From Trichoplax sp. H2 (lineage: Eukaryota > Placozoa > Uniplacotomia > Trichoplacea): DNA of 64,000 nucleotides. Under the pieces are notes generated by a model. The model did not search any database, was not told the origin of the DNA, and was given only the letters and a program-made list of their open reading frames with translations. Below are positions 46,151-58,800 of the stretch, one piece after another (the first letter of the stretch is position 1; every line of letters begins with the position of its first letter). Where the stretch lies: NCBI GenBank assembly GCA_003344405.1, contig NOWV01000031.1, forward strand, positions 310,001 to 374,000, in the 5' to 3' direction. Made by a program: the position numbers and the translations under genes.

Positions 46151-49100
46151 CACTAAAACTATGGCGGTTAGTTTAACAACCTCTCTTTTACGATCGCGTT
46201 TCTTTGGCCAATTTTTCTATATAAATTGATCGCTGACATTCACTTTCATCTACTCTATAAAGTATTCCTTCAAAATGCGTACTCGTCTATAGACTTGTTG
46301 TAGCCTCAAAAACGACTCATCATCAAGCAATAACTCAGTATACAGTATTACGTTTGTATTTCAGACATCTAGCATATCTAGGATTTAGTTAATAGATCAA
46401 CAAGTAACTGTTTAAAACATTCAATAAGTAATTAACATTTATTATTGAAATAGCTATAAATTCATTAGCCTTAATGGATGAATTAATTAAGATTAAATAG
46501 TTTACGGAAGGATTATAAAGCCATATAGGACTATGCTGCAAAGTTTATCAAAAATAGTGATTAATGAAGCTGCAATTTTTTTATGCTCTAAAGTAGAGTC
46601 ATTCTGCAGATCGTTCACTGGCTAAATACTAATACTCAACACTATTTAATAACTTTAAGTAACGGTTTGAATATTTGGATATTGTGCCCTTCTGCACGTT
46701 ATTGAAATATGCAAGTACTCTTTGCTGATCGATTTTTCTACAGAATGAACCCATACCTGAATATCAATTGGAAGGATTTAATTGCAGTAGGCAAGTTTTA
46801 GGTGAAAAATTTTAATTCGTTTTTTGTTATATAGAGTATGCATAGCCAGTGAATAAAATGCAATACATTTTTAATTTTGTCCTAGTCGTATTTTATTCTT
46901 TGAAGGTTTTATTACAATATTACGTGCATGTGAATATTTTATCAGCGTACAGTATGATGCAAGATTGTTAGTCATACAACCGACTCAAAACTAGCAATAT
47001 ACTCTACAGTCTATCAATATAAATTGCATATAGAAATTCAAATAGAGTGTAACTATCCGCGAAAGAGCGTTGCGTAGCTGTTCAGTTTTCAATCCAAAGC
47101 AAGTATTCTGGCATATTTTACGACAATTTTTATTTAAAGGTTAAACATCATACTCGTCAAAATTAATCGCGAAAGGTTGATATTGATCGATTTCAACTTT
47201 CTGCATTAAAATTAGAAAGGGAAAATCAATAAAGCCAGAATGAATGATTTTGTATTAAAAAAAGGTAGAACTCAAATTTTAGAAAGCGTAAATGAACAGT
47301 TTTATACTTCAAAAAGTGAGAACTTCAATTTTATAAATACCGCACTATGAAATTTGCTTAACTAGAAATAATGGATTAATTTTAATGGAGCAAAGTTAGA
47401 TAGCTGTAAATTCATTGGCTATAATCAATTTTACAAGTATGGCTAGACTGCTGAAATATCATGGAGCTGCATAGGCCATGATAAAGCTGTCAATCGATAA
47501 TAATAAACATAAAAAGTATTCGTTCTTTGGAGTGTTACACTAAAATGTACTCTTTGTTCAGATCATATCATGTACCTGGACAAACATTAAGTAGCTTAGA
47601 GTACATGTCTACGATTTTTGGATAACTTGTTTTTTGGACAAAAGTTTGGCATATAATTAATCTCAGTATACGATTAAATATTATAGCAATGTGTATTCAC
47701 CAGGAACACAGATCTAGATGTACAAGTACTGATTAGTTAGGAATTGCTTGCGATTGAAAAGGGTTTGGTATATATCACGTAAGATGATGATATACTACCG
47801 ACTGATAGAGAAAACAAAATTTTTGGAATGGAATGATTTTAAAGACATGACTACACAACCATTCTCATCATCTAATCAGCAACTACGTAGGCAACAATTG
47901 TTGTCAAGGTAAAGGATATGTTTCGAGGGAGAATTTTCGACCCGATGCTTAGTCTCGCCTATGAATGAATATCAGTGCAACAGGTAAAATCGTTATTCGA
48001 GAAAATAGAGTAGCGAAGTTACTACCAATTACTAATTAATTGAATTATAGGCAGTATAATACATGCTATCCTATCGTGAGGCTATTGGAATTAAAACAGA
48101 ATTGTAAAAGAAATCGATGCCTGGAATAAGTTGATATTAGAAATATTTCTCAACTATTATTCTGATGGTATAAACAAGGATTATACTGGTATATTGGAAA
48201 GGGATTTCTCGGATAGTGCAGTAGAGTATCCAATAACTGTCATTAAGACACAGTGATATACTCGTACTATAACTTTCATTGATCAAACATCGCTACTATC
48301 CGGTACTTGTAATTAATTCATTCCATTATTAGATAATGTTTATATAACGCGATGTTATTATTTATTTGTATCCATGTCAGCCAAAAATTGACAGATAATA
48401 TTCAAACTGATGCTTACAAAACTAGTAATATATTACTCTATCTTAAATATAAGTATTGTTAGCTGCCAAACGGCAGAGATGTCGATTAGGGCCTTACTGA
48501 TAGATGTAATTTATCATCAAGAGCTTGTAGCATATTTCAAAAGTTATCCTGATCACAGACCTTCTTAAATATAGCCTTCAAAATGAATTCTCGGCTTGCG
48601 TAAAATCGTAGGCCTTCACTGTAGATACCCAAGCTTAATAAGGATCTCAATTTATCCTGGATTTGGAGTTACTATGCAGTGAGATATCCGATACTCGACT
48701 ATGATATTGTACTGTCTAATTTGCGTTATACTATACACCAGAATTTCGCAAAAGTCCCTCTACTACAATATCTATCCAACTTCGTTAATTACCCTATAAT
48801 GAATTAAAAACTGCTTCATTTTCTGTATATTTTGGTTTAATCTTGCCGTCTTACAGTACATGAAAGAACTCTGGCGTCATATTATGTCTAGGCCTCCAAT
48901 TTGAGAGTAAGAATTAATTGCTATCCCAATCATTGACGGGTATAATGGACGTCGTCTAGTCAGAGACGAGTAGCTGTCGCTCCGCTATAAGGCTTTGTAT
49001 TAGTGTGAAGGTTGCGTTTGGAGCAGTAGGTAACAGTTGGTTACCGGAGGATGAAATGGTGTAAAAAGAAAGTCGCTAATAGAAATTAACATGAAATCTT

Positions 49101-49208
49101 TTGATGGCGTGCCCATGGCAGTCAAAAGTAAATAATAAGTGGTAGTGAATACGGTGTAATACAGTCTGCATTCAGCTACCAGTTGGTCATTTCTTGCAGC
49201 TAAAAACC
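46151..49208. other. Intergenic between the DHRS7B copies
   Basis: No gene seen. Parts (near 46820-46960 and 47545-47640) weakly resemble sequence downstream of the intact gene (52040-52170, 51830-51900), so the tandem duplication seems to include the 3' flank. A 60-bp motif is doubled at about 47240-47340. Confidence 0.4.
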
Positions 49209-51370
49209 ATGTATTCGATCTTAGCTCGAATTCGCGATTTCATCTTTTCTCAAAGTGCATCTCGCAACTTGGGCTTGCTGGTTATTGGCATCATCGTGCT
49301 AAGACGGCTGTATAAACGACTCAATGCTAAATCGAAACGGCATTTGCGTGGAAAAGTGGTATGGATTACAGGTGCAAGTTCCGGAATCGGTGAAGGTAAG
49401 TCTTATTTCGTTTATGGCCACTCTCCAGTAGTCTTAAGTAGAAAGGCTTGTGGTTATAGCTGCAAGATGGCAGTTTCCTTTTGTAATAAAAGTATTTTCT
49501 CTCCTAAAAATGATATCCTATACTCGTGCACTTCTCCTACTGCATACAAATACGGCTGTTACGCCTGCAGAGATTAGTTTACGAATGATTGCAGTTCATA
49601 AAACAGCGTTTACTTTGAAAACTTTTACTACCGTAGTAATGGCTGATTAGGAGTGGAAAAAGAATTTATTTTCATGAGCGAGAATATCTCCTTATAGACA
49701 GTAATCATCTCCAATTTCATTAGCGCTCAAACAACTGTTAGCTTGAGGTAAAATAATGCTTTCAGTTACGCTTTTCTTGTCGCAATTTGGCATCAACGTC
49801 AAAGCAAATGGAATAACATCTAGATTATAACTGTAATCCCAATAGCTAAAAACACCATTTCAGAGTACGAATACGAACATATTTCCAACAATTTTGCACA
49901 GTAAACATCAGTTAACCAGTTTATTGTTATACCTAGATCGAAAGCTAGCTAAGATGTAACTTTACAAGCACTAAATTGTTTATGTCACCGTGATAAGCAG
50001 TACTCTAATTTTATAACGGCTCGTGCATATTACTAGACTGCTTAGCTAGTACTGTACTTCCGAAATAGCTGTACAGTATCTCTCATCAAATCAACCTCTT
50101 CATTTTAATGTAGCATGTGCTAAAGAATACTTTGCCAATGGCGCCAAAGTGATCATGAGTAGTAGAAATTATCAATCTTTACTAAAGGTCAGAGATGCTA
50201 TGGTCGCTGGAAAAGATATCGATGCAGAATGTATGCCTCAAATTCTTCCATTAGACCTTAGCAAAACGGATCAACTGGAAGATATCGTTGAAAAGGCATG
50301 GTCTATACATGGTGTGATAGACATCCTTGTTAATAATGCCGGGGTAAGTAATCGTGGCTCAGTAGCAGATTCAAAAATGGATGTATATCGGCATATAATG
50401 GAAGTCAATTTCTTCGCTCCTCTAATCCTTGTTAAAGGTAAGTGATTCTGCAGACATGGCCGTGAATATGTGTACTGGAGCAACGTACCAGTAATAAGAT
50501 TAAAAAAAAATTCGTGTAGTTGATATTTCTTTAATTTTGCGTACCTACATTGAATCAAAATAGGTAGTATTCCAGTTACAGTATATGCAATAGTGTACTT
50601 GGTCAGTGACTTATTTTATTTATGTAACTCAGCCATACTGCCAAAGATGACTCAACGAAAAGATGGACAAATAATATTTGTTAGTTCAGTTCAGGGGAAA
50701 ATGGCCATTCCTTATCGATCAGCATGTAAGTTAATTAAAAAAATCAAACTTATTTTAGCCATCATCATTTCATGCTACCCAATTTTATACTACAACAAAC
50801 TGCAACTCTGCTAGCTGCATTGCTCTCTGCACAGTATAGGATATCTCTTTTGGATAATATACACCTATTGATGATGATATTTTCGTAGATGCTGCATCAA
50901 AACATGCTTGTCAAGCACTTTGTGATAGCTTACGTGCTGAAGTTGCTCAGCATAACATTAAAGTATTTATTGTAAGTCCTGGATACGTACGCACCAACTT
51001 ATCTCTCAATGCATTGGCTACTGATGGATCTAAACATGGAGGTAATGTCTTGCATTACAAATCAGTTGTTGTTAAATTGCTATTGAACTGCAAAATCTTT
51101 TCTATTCTACCATTTTATCTGATCCCCAACGATAATGGTACCTTTTGACATAATTCAATATCAATTGCTTGGTTAGTGATGGATAAAAACACAGCTCAAG
51201 GGATGGCACCAGAGCAATTTGCTTCATTATTGGTTGACTATGCGGTCAACGAGGAACAGGACGTCGTAATATGTCCTGCTATTCCCAAGGCAGCCATATT
51301 TGCAAAGTATAATATTCCCAACTTATATTTTTGGATAATGCGTCTTAGGGCCAATAAAAATAGCGAATAA
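49209..51370 (+). CDS. DHRS7B: DHRS7B-like short-chain dehydrogenase/reductase (316 aa, five exons)
   Basis: Exons 49209-49395, 50114-50437, 50633-50725, 50889-51041 and 51177-51370 (951 nt, phases close, TAA). The N-terminal hydrophobic segment [11 protein letters not shown] is a likely membrane anchor, as in the ER/peroxisome-associated family. It is followed by [13 protein letters not shown] (cofactor-binding glycines, residues 54-61), [16 protein letters not shown] (136-139), FVSSVQGKM (catalytic Ser 188/189) and the YAASK motif (Tyr202, Lys206). The Tyr codon is split by intron 3. The tail motif [19 protein letters not shown], then [10 protein letters not shown], is typical of DHRS7B. 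DHRS7B (PexRAP) acts in ether-lipid synthesis in mammals. An upstream TTG open frame at 49194 is not the start. The gene follows a dead copy and precedes TMEM11. Confidence 0.94.
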
Positions 51371-52420
51371 AACTGTTAAATAGTTATAGTACAAGTAATT
51401 GCTGAATCATAGAATGATTCTTTGATTAACGTTAACGTTATGATTGCTTTTAGGTTGAAGTTTAATTGTAGATGTCAGTTTTTATTTACTTCACAAAATG
51501 CAACTCTAAATATACGTAGAAGCTTGATGTAATCTGAAGTTAATTTATAGGTATAAGAAACCTCTCCGTCTGTACAATAGTAGTTTTATTCCCAAGATCT
51601 GGGATATAGTTTATGTTGGGATTAGATATAGGAATGAACAACTATTGGTAGCGTATTACTAGTATGCTCAATGAATAATAAATTGATTAGCTAGAATTAA
51701 ATAGTTCTGGTGAATTAACCTAGGAGTCATCATAAATCTGGAAAGACGATGCTAACACTAATCCCCATCACTTATAACAGTAGTAGGCCTTTCGTCTGCA
51801 GAGTAAGAAAGGTGCCAGACCATTTGTGTTCTTCAGATCGTATCCTTGACCAAACGCAAAGACATAACAGTTTCTGGATAATGCATCTTTGGACACATGA
51901 TGTAACATGCAATAAGCTGTGCTCACAGATTTCTCTACAGCCTTTTACGTGGCAAATATCTGCAATAAAGAAATGACAATATACTGTACAACATGATCTA
52001 TGAGAAAATTTCCATCTTTGCGCGTTTCTTTTGTCGTAAAGAAGATTTATTATATGAATAAAGTGCGATACATTTTAGAATTTATTGTATGGAATATATA
52101 GTTTTCAAATTTTTGCTGTAATACTGCAGATACTACTTGCGGTGTCAAAATATAGCATGATGCAAGATCTTCCTTCATTCAAAGTGAAACATCATTTTAT
52201 AGTTTATCATTAATAATTAATTACAATTAGAAATTTGCAGTAATGTGTATGTATGCACAAAATGAGCGTTACATAAATTGTACAAATTATTTATTGCTAA
52301 AGACTGCATTAAACCATAATAAGACGTTTAAAGCTAACAGTAATATCCTGTATAAAAAATTTCTGATCCGTTACATGTCAACTGTTAGGATTACAAAGGA
52401 TAAAGTTCATTTTCATAAGA
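51371..52420. other. DHRS7B / TMEM11 convergent interval
   Basis: Shared 3' flank of DHRS7B (plus) and TMEM11 (minus), AT-rich. An AATAAA overlaps the DHRS7B stop codon but is too close to serve as the only signal. Open frames at 51749-51976 and 52243-52530 have no family features. Confidence 0.5.
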
Positions 52421-52930
52421 TCAAGCTCTTAGCCATTTATATAACGTCAAGGCACAGTAGCATGCTGATGCAATTGCAAAGAAATTTTGTAATTTTTTTC
52501 TATACGAATCATCTTTTCGCACTAAAATGACAGGCGAGGATGAAGTTAAATTAGGTAAAGCCAATTTGGCCAATTTTAAAGGATCACGTTCCAATTGATA
52601 TTTACAACATGGATCAAATTGCCATGATAAACCATAGATTGAAGCTGAAGTTACACTAACAGCACCCGACGAAAAGCTAAGCACTTTCCAACTTGTAGGC
52701 AAGAAAAGAGGGCTAAATAAGCAGCCAATTCCAGCTATGACTGCAGTTTTATGTAGGCAATTACCAACTGTTATCCAACGTGATGTCTCATCGCCAATAC
52801 TGGCTGGCTCGATAACGATGACATCATAACGAGCTTCTAGTGCATTTTCTAGATCTAGTTCGAATTGTTCATGTGAATTTTCTGAATCATAAATCTCTCG
52901 AATAATGGCGCAGCTTGGCGAATCATTCAA
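52421..52930 (-). CDS. TMEM11: TMEM11, mitochondrial inner-membrane protein (169 aa visible)
   Basis: TMEM11 (fly PMI) is an inner mitochondrial membrane protein needed for cristae shape and linked to the MICOS complex. The frame contains IIREIYDSENSHEQFELDLE, VIVIEPASIGDETSRWITVG, NCLHKTAVIAG, then two hydrophobic segments (IGCLFSPLFLPTSW and VLSFSSGAVSVTSASIYGL), the hallmark WQFDPCCKYQLE, LTSSSPVILVRKDDSYRK and a final hydrophobic segment IASACYCALTLY. Length fits the family (192 aa in human, with a longer N-terminus). An AG immediately precedes the open frame (TATATAG, then GAGTTGAATGA), so a short upstream exon may carry the real start. I list the first Met in view. Confidence 0.93.
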   Translation of the reverse strand: MNDSPSCAIIREIYDSENSHEQFELDLENALEARYDVIVIEPASIGDETSRWITVGNCLHKTAVIAGIGCLFSPLFLPTSWKVLSFSSGAVSVTSASIYGLSWQFDPCCKYQLERDPLKLAKLALPNLTSSSPVILVRKDDSYRKKLQNFFAIASACYCALTLYKWLRA

Positions 52931-54950
52931 CTCGCTATATAGAAACAGTAAGAAATAGTTTTATGAATTTTAAAATGTAATTTAAGATGTTTTTTTCCAT
53001 TGCATCGATGGAAGCAAATAAAAATGATTACATATGACTAAGCACACTGTCATCAATCGTCTACGGCAATAGTTTTAGTTTAAGAGGAGCAAAGCGATGA
53101 GATGATGTATGAATCAGTGACAGACTTGTACAGTATGTTAGAGTCGATATCTGTACAGTCAATAAATAGGATAGCACTGTAGATTATGTTCATAAGATTA
53201 ATAACTTATATCGGTCAGTTTAGCAATCTGATGGCCACATTCATATCGGACTCATGTTAATGAAATTGTACATCTACATTCCAAGTTGTTGTACTGAGCT
53301 AGTATTGAGCGATCGATTATCTTTCAATTACAACATCGATCGTCCTGCTTCATACTTTGTATCACTTGCAAGACCTTCCATTCTACGAGTCTAAACCTTT
53401 CAATAAAGGTCAAACTCTTCCATCTGTATCCTATTTTATACATTCTAATGCAGAGTATCTATTTTTTTAGTAATCTAATGGATACATAAAATGTCATATT
53501 CGTCATAGCATTGTAGGGCTATACGAAATATGTATTACGAGTTGTTCTACTCCTATCAGGTTGAGGGTGATGACTGTATTTATTTTCAAGCGATCGACAT
53601 TGCATAGGCATAAAACCTAATAAGGACGAATTTAAAATCTCCTGTATGTTGTGTATAATAATGCAGACCTATGCGTGATGACTGTATTTATTTTCAAGCG
53701 ATCGACACTGCATCGGCATAAAACCTAATAAGGACGAATTTAAAATCTCCTATATCTTGTGTACAAGAGTGCAGCCCTATGCACTCCTGGCTACAATCCA
53801 TCAACGTAGAAAACTGAAAATGTACATGATGCATGAAGAGTTCTTGATCGCAGCTGTAGCCATTCACAACAACCACCGCATTCTTTACATCGTCAAGAAT
53901 AAGTCGACAAGGTGTCTTTCCTCATCATGACTTTAACATGATAATATCAGTTTAACATAGAGACGAAGAAATGCATTATAATGATATCCACTATCACTAG
54001 ACAACTTACCTCAAGTCCTCCATCAAGGATGATCGAAGAAGAAGTCGACGAGTAAATCGATTTAATGTTCAGTAACTGATGATGATGATGGATATGGCCA
54101 ACGGCTCGTCCGATTTAAATGTCTTTACCCGGAAAGCGTAGGGTAGTCTACCGTAAACGAGGTAACATTACTAGGTACTAACGTAATTGGTGCTCTCCGT
54201 CGAGTCTAGTACTATAGTGTTTCCATGATTCCACGTACTGTATGGGGGAATCTTTCAGCAATCCCCTCCGAACATCCGATTTTAGGGCGAGTTTTGAATT
54301 GAACGCATGCGCACGAGTAAGTCTTATTGTAGAACAGTTCATGTAGAGGCTTCAGGAATATCGTATTACTCTGTGTAAAATAAGTGTCATTGAAAGTCTT
54401 GGTGTTGCAGTCCAAATAGCGTATCACTTACGACATTAATTTTACTTGGGTGTATTATACCCAATTATAGATAGGCTGCTGTTTTACTCATGACGTATTT
54501 TGGTAGTGGTCCATGGCATTCCATGCAATACCCTGCTGTTTTAACTATGTAGGAATAGCCTAGCATAGACTGAGAAAGTAGTGTTAACCTCCCATTTGGG
54601 TATGGTGGTTCTTGTTCCCTATGCAAACGGCATAGCAAGAATGTGCAAGTTGAACTGTGTAGTACGGTACCTTTCCACACTGTTGCATGGCGTAGATCGA
54701 TGGGGAATTCGGGATGCAGTGTACCTACTGTCGATACGCCAATTTTACCCCGAGATCCGGTAACCGGTAAGAAAGAAAGCCTCATGCAGTGCCATACCAC
54801 GTTACCAGTGACTGGAAATCTTTCAGAGCAATCAATTCATTATTATCAACATATCAACATGAAGAAAATGGGCTATTTTGATAGCATGATGAACACAGTC
54901 AATTATTTACGGACACTCTCCTCCTATGCTAGCGTTGAGCTGGTGCTGGT
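52931..54950. other. TMEM11-TOM1 intergenic interval
   Basis: No supportable gene. It contains a 107-bp tandem duplication (53568-53780). Open frames on both strands between 54465 and 54987 overlap each other and have no recognisable domain. Confidence 0.4.
53568..53780. repeat. 107-bp tandem duplication
   Basis: GTGATGACTGTATTTATTTT through TGCAG.CCTATGC occurs at about 53568-53673 and 53674-53780 with about ten differences. Confidence 0.85.
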
Positions 54951-54954
54951 CGCT

Positions 54955-55470
54955 GTAGCCCGGTACAGTACCGGAGAGTTACAATGACGTCACATGATGC
55001 TATGGCTGTACAGTGTCCAGTGTACAGTACAGCTGGACAAAAAGATTGTACAGTACAGTACAGTACGGTACAGTACTGTACTGTGCGCTACAGTACAAGT
55101 AGTCTGACAGTACAGTATTCCCCCCAAAGTACTGTACAGTATTATCGAAGACTGACTGAACGACCAGTACTGTACCGTACCGTACTGGTCCTGTGCTGCA
55201 TAATGGGTGACTATACAGTTGTACACTGTACACTGAGTACAGAATGTCCATGTACTGTACATGACGTCAGCGATTGAACAAAGAAGGAAAGAATGGTTGA
55301 CTGACTGACTGACTGACCGACTGATGTCATTCTGCACCTGATACAGTACAGTACTGTAGAAGTGTAGTGGAGGCAGTTGGAGGAAAAGAAGGAACTGTAC
55401 AGTAGTACAGTACACTGTAGTCCATCTTCGATACTGTACACTGTGTACCGTACTGTATCGAAGATTGACT
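54955..55470. repeat. ACAGTA/GTAC-rich simple repeat
   Basis: Dense overlapping GTACAGTAC, CAGTACGGTAC and their complements, which are largely self-complementary. The long open frames predicted on both strands here come from this low-complexity sequence. Confidence 0.8.
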
Positions 55471-55543
55471 GGACGACTAGTAATGCACCAATACCGTACC
55501 GGTCCATACCGTACCGGTCCACGCTACATAATCGATGACGTCA
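54985..55543. promoter_or_regulatory. Three perfect CRE octamers (TGACGTCA) upstream of TOM1
   Basis: TGACGTCA at 54985-54992, 55262-55269 and 55536-55543. It is the CREB/ATF palindrome. The last two sit in a shared context (TGACGTCAGCGATTGA), because that stretch is part of a tandem duplication. They lie 280-840 bp before the TOM1 ATG. Regulation is inferred. Confidence 0.45.
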
Positions 55544-55700
55544 GCGATTGAAAAAAGACAAGAAGCGGTGACTGACTGACTGACTGACTGACCGACGGAT
55601 GCCCTACACCGTCAACCATAGTAGACTGCTAGAGGAGGAGGAGGAGGAGAACCAACTGTAGAACCGTAGAGAAAGCAGTTGGAGGAAAAAGAAGCAAGTT
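55140..55700. repeat. About 300-bp tandem duplication with TGAC microsatellites
   Basis: The series TATCGAAGA.TGACTG, GACGTCAGCGATTGA, (TGAC)n and GCAGTTGGAGGAAAA occurs at 55143-55390 and again at 55437-55690. The TGAC runs are at about 55299-55323 and 55569-55597. Confidence 0.75.
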
Positions 55701-55820
55701 GCAAGCGTGAACATCAGGATCAATTCTCCATTTCAAGCACAGCCATCACTAGAATACAAGCGTTCAAATACAGTGCAGTTAGCACCAAGTAGTGCATGCT
55801 CAAGTAATCGCAGGAAAAAG

Positions 55821-58800
55821 ATGGAATCACTCTTTGGAACCAATCCGTTGTCGACACCGATCGGTCGCAAGATTGGTATGTATTGATGGAGATTTGTCTA
55901 TAGGATAGCATGGATCAGGGATGATGTTGAGGATAGCGTATAGGCAGTAAGGTCTGATTTGAGGTAGAGGAGTGTTGTTGTCAAGACGCTGCCTTAGCAG
56001 TCGGTTACCCTTCCATCTTGCTGACCTCTTTCACCATAGTAGGTATATGTATTTTTACTACTGTACCATACACAATACTATCGGGTGGAAATCAACCACC
56101 ACCATCATGACCTCTATTGGACATAGCAGAAGATGGCGCCGCTTAATTTAGTAACTACTCTTATCCACTAGTTGCAGGCCTATTTGCCATCGATTCACTT
56201 GATTGAGAAGGCTACAGTCCAATTGGACAGATCATCTACTCTTGAACAACGTTCGAGTGGATGTCCATGGTGTAGCAACACATAGATGACCCACAGTCTG
56301 ATTCCGACATACCGTTCTACAACTTGCCAATCCATTGGGTTCATCCTTGAACTCCAATGGAAAACCAATCCAACGATAGAAAGTCAAATCGCATCATCAT
56401 TCTCCTTTTCTTTTGCCATCGTCATGATTGACAATCATGGAACGACTGAAAAGGAACCCTTATGCATTCAAGCTATCTTAGAACAACATTGACGACCATC
56501 ATTCAAATGGCGTAGAAGAAGAAGGGATAGGACAGGATGGATAGCGTCTGTTGTCGATGGACAAACAATGCTAAACTTTCAAGAAGGCAAATCCATCTTA
56601 CCCTTCTTAACAAGCCAAATGAAAGGACAACATCAACTTGAGTCTATCCTAAGCATGCCAGGATACAATCATGATGATTAGAAATTGGTTCTATCCTGCT
56701 AGAATGTTTTAAATGAGACAACAATGGTTTTAATGGATCAGCGTCATTGTTGTTTGTACCATTGCCGTGAACTTTTACCGATATGCAACATCACAAGATC
56801 CATGTCTAGTGCAATTTTCATCTCTCTTATTGATTCCTAGACTTTCCTTCACCTTACTCAATCATGGAAACGATTGCACTACCATTGAAGGAATACCAGA
56901 GAAACAATTGCTAGTAACAACATTACAGCTAACCTCCAAAAGTTTGTCAGTGATTAAATTAAATAAGCATGTAGTTAGCCTTGGACATCATCCCACAGCA
57001 TGGAGTCGAATTCGTTATCTCATCTTAATAAAAAATGGTTTGTTAGTCAATAGGATGACTGACTTAACAGATCTGTCTCCATATCAGAAAGTAGCCAGTA
57101 TCACCTTGATCAATCCTTGCACTACTGTGACCAGACCAGTTTGGATGTAGTAAAAGTAGTCATGATGCATTTTTCTCCTGGCCTCTACCGGTAAAAATAT
57201 CCGTCAATAAGAGTATCTTTCCATCCCACTTCTCTATTGACTTGACATTTTCTATAGTAAATCCATCAACTCCATGATGGATAAATACATCACGTCATCG
57301 TTTCCCATCCATATCGTCAATATGGTTACTTGTCTGTCTCTATAAAAGTTGATAGTAAACTATATGAAAAGTCGATCAATCATCTAATCGATCCTTTCGA
57401 TACTTCACGTCGGATAATTGCAGTTTTACCATAATAAGAACGCCTTCACCATATCCATATTAATCAAACACCATTCGCTAACGCTCATACGTGTCAGAAA
57501 AAAAAAAATCACCGCTAATGCAATCAAAATACCCAACTTGATAGAATGATATTCCATCTTTAGATAGGAATCTTATTACCCAACGGACGGACACACTGCA
57601 AACAAATGCTCCAATTTCTTGATGCAGTCCGATCAATCCTTTGCGCTATATTAAATGTTAATGAATTAACAAAATCATGCTTACTCTGAATGCATGTGTA
57701 ATTGAGCAATGTTATCATCCATTTTTTGGAATAGAGCGTGCAACCGATGACAAATTATCAGAAATCGATTGGGCCTTGAATATGGAAATTTGTGATATGA
57801 TTAATACATCTGAAGATGGGTAAGTATTTGTATATTTAGCGTGGTATCCTTTGATGTTTACTGAATGTTCAAACTGTTTACAAATCCTATAAAATTGCTC
57901 ATCAAATAGTCTATGCTGAGTCGAAACAGTGATGTACTTACTTTGAGGAAATGCTCGTTTGCAGAAAATATCTTGTAGTAAAGTAGAAATCTTATTTCTA
58001 CTTCCTCTTAATTTAATCGTCTGAAATAATCGGAGAACATTTATTTATCGGATCTAAACCTGCATTCTGCCAGATATCATCGATCCGCTGGCCCTGTTCT
58101 CCAAGTAGCCACATAGTTTCTAGTTATATCCTTTAAAGTGACAAGGTGCCACTTTTTTTTATTCATTGATGATATATTCCTACACAAATTGTAACGAAAT
58201 TGATTGTATTCTGGTCAGATATTCACACTGTACATGTAGGTACATTAAGTGGCTGAAAAAAGTGTCGTTCAATCATAAATAACATATTTTGTCAATTTTT
58301 TACCCAATACAGTGCATTATCACTGTCATGCAATTTAATTTAGTATGTTATGAAAACCAATCTTTGAATTATCTTTCTACCAATTTGTAAAATAGATTTT
58401 GCGGTAATTGTATCATTTGATGATAGAATTTTTCAAATCCGATTCATTTCATTTCGGTATCATATCTGCCTATCAAACACCTAGCGTTACATCAAGCGTT
58501 AATTTTTGTCAATCAATGACCAATAAAATCGTCCTTCGATAGTGCTCATAAATGATATACTAGACGTGTAACTCATGCAAGCTCTACGTTTCGCAGTCAG
58601 TTCGACTATAAATATAGAGATAATATGCACACTTTTCTCGTACATTAAGTCACCTTTAGACTTGCCTCTTCGTAGCTTCTTTTTTATGACTACGTGCAAT
58701 TAAATTGAAATGCTCATTTATAGTGTTGCTACATTAATAGGTTCATTTTAGCTATAAGCTATCAACAGCATCTTCAATTGAGTATCTTGACCTCGCGATA

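Noticed and set aside
49194-49208. Upstream start for DHRS7B
   Set aside because: The codon is TTG, not ATG; the first ATG in frame is at 49209 and fits the family N-terminus.
54465-55522. Many long open frames of 80-141 codons on both strands
   Set aside because: Low-complexity GTAC/ACAGTA sequence removes stops in all frames; the peptides are simple Y/T/V/Q/C repeats.
56767-57150. 127-codon open frame in TOM1 intron 1
   Set aside because: No recognisable domain, inside an intron of a well-supported gene, and in a locally GC-richer patch where long frames are expected.
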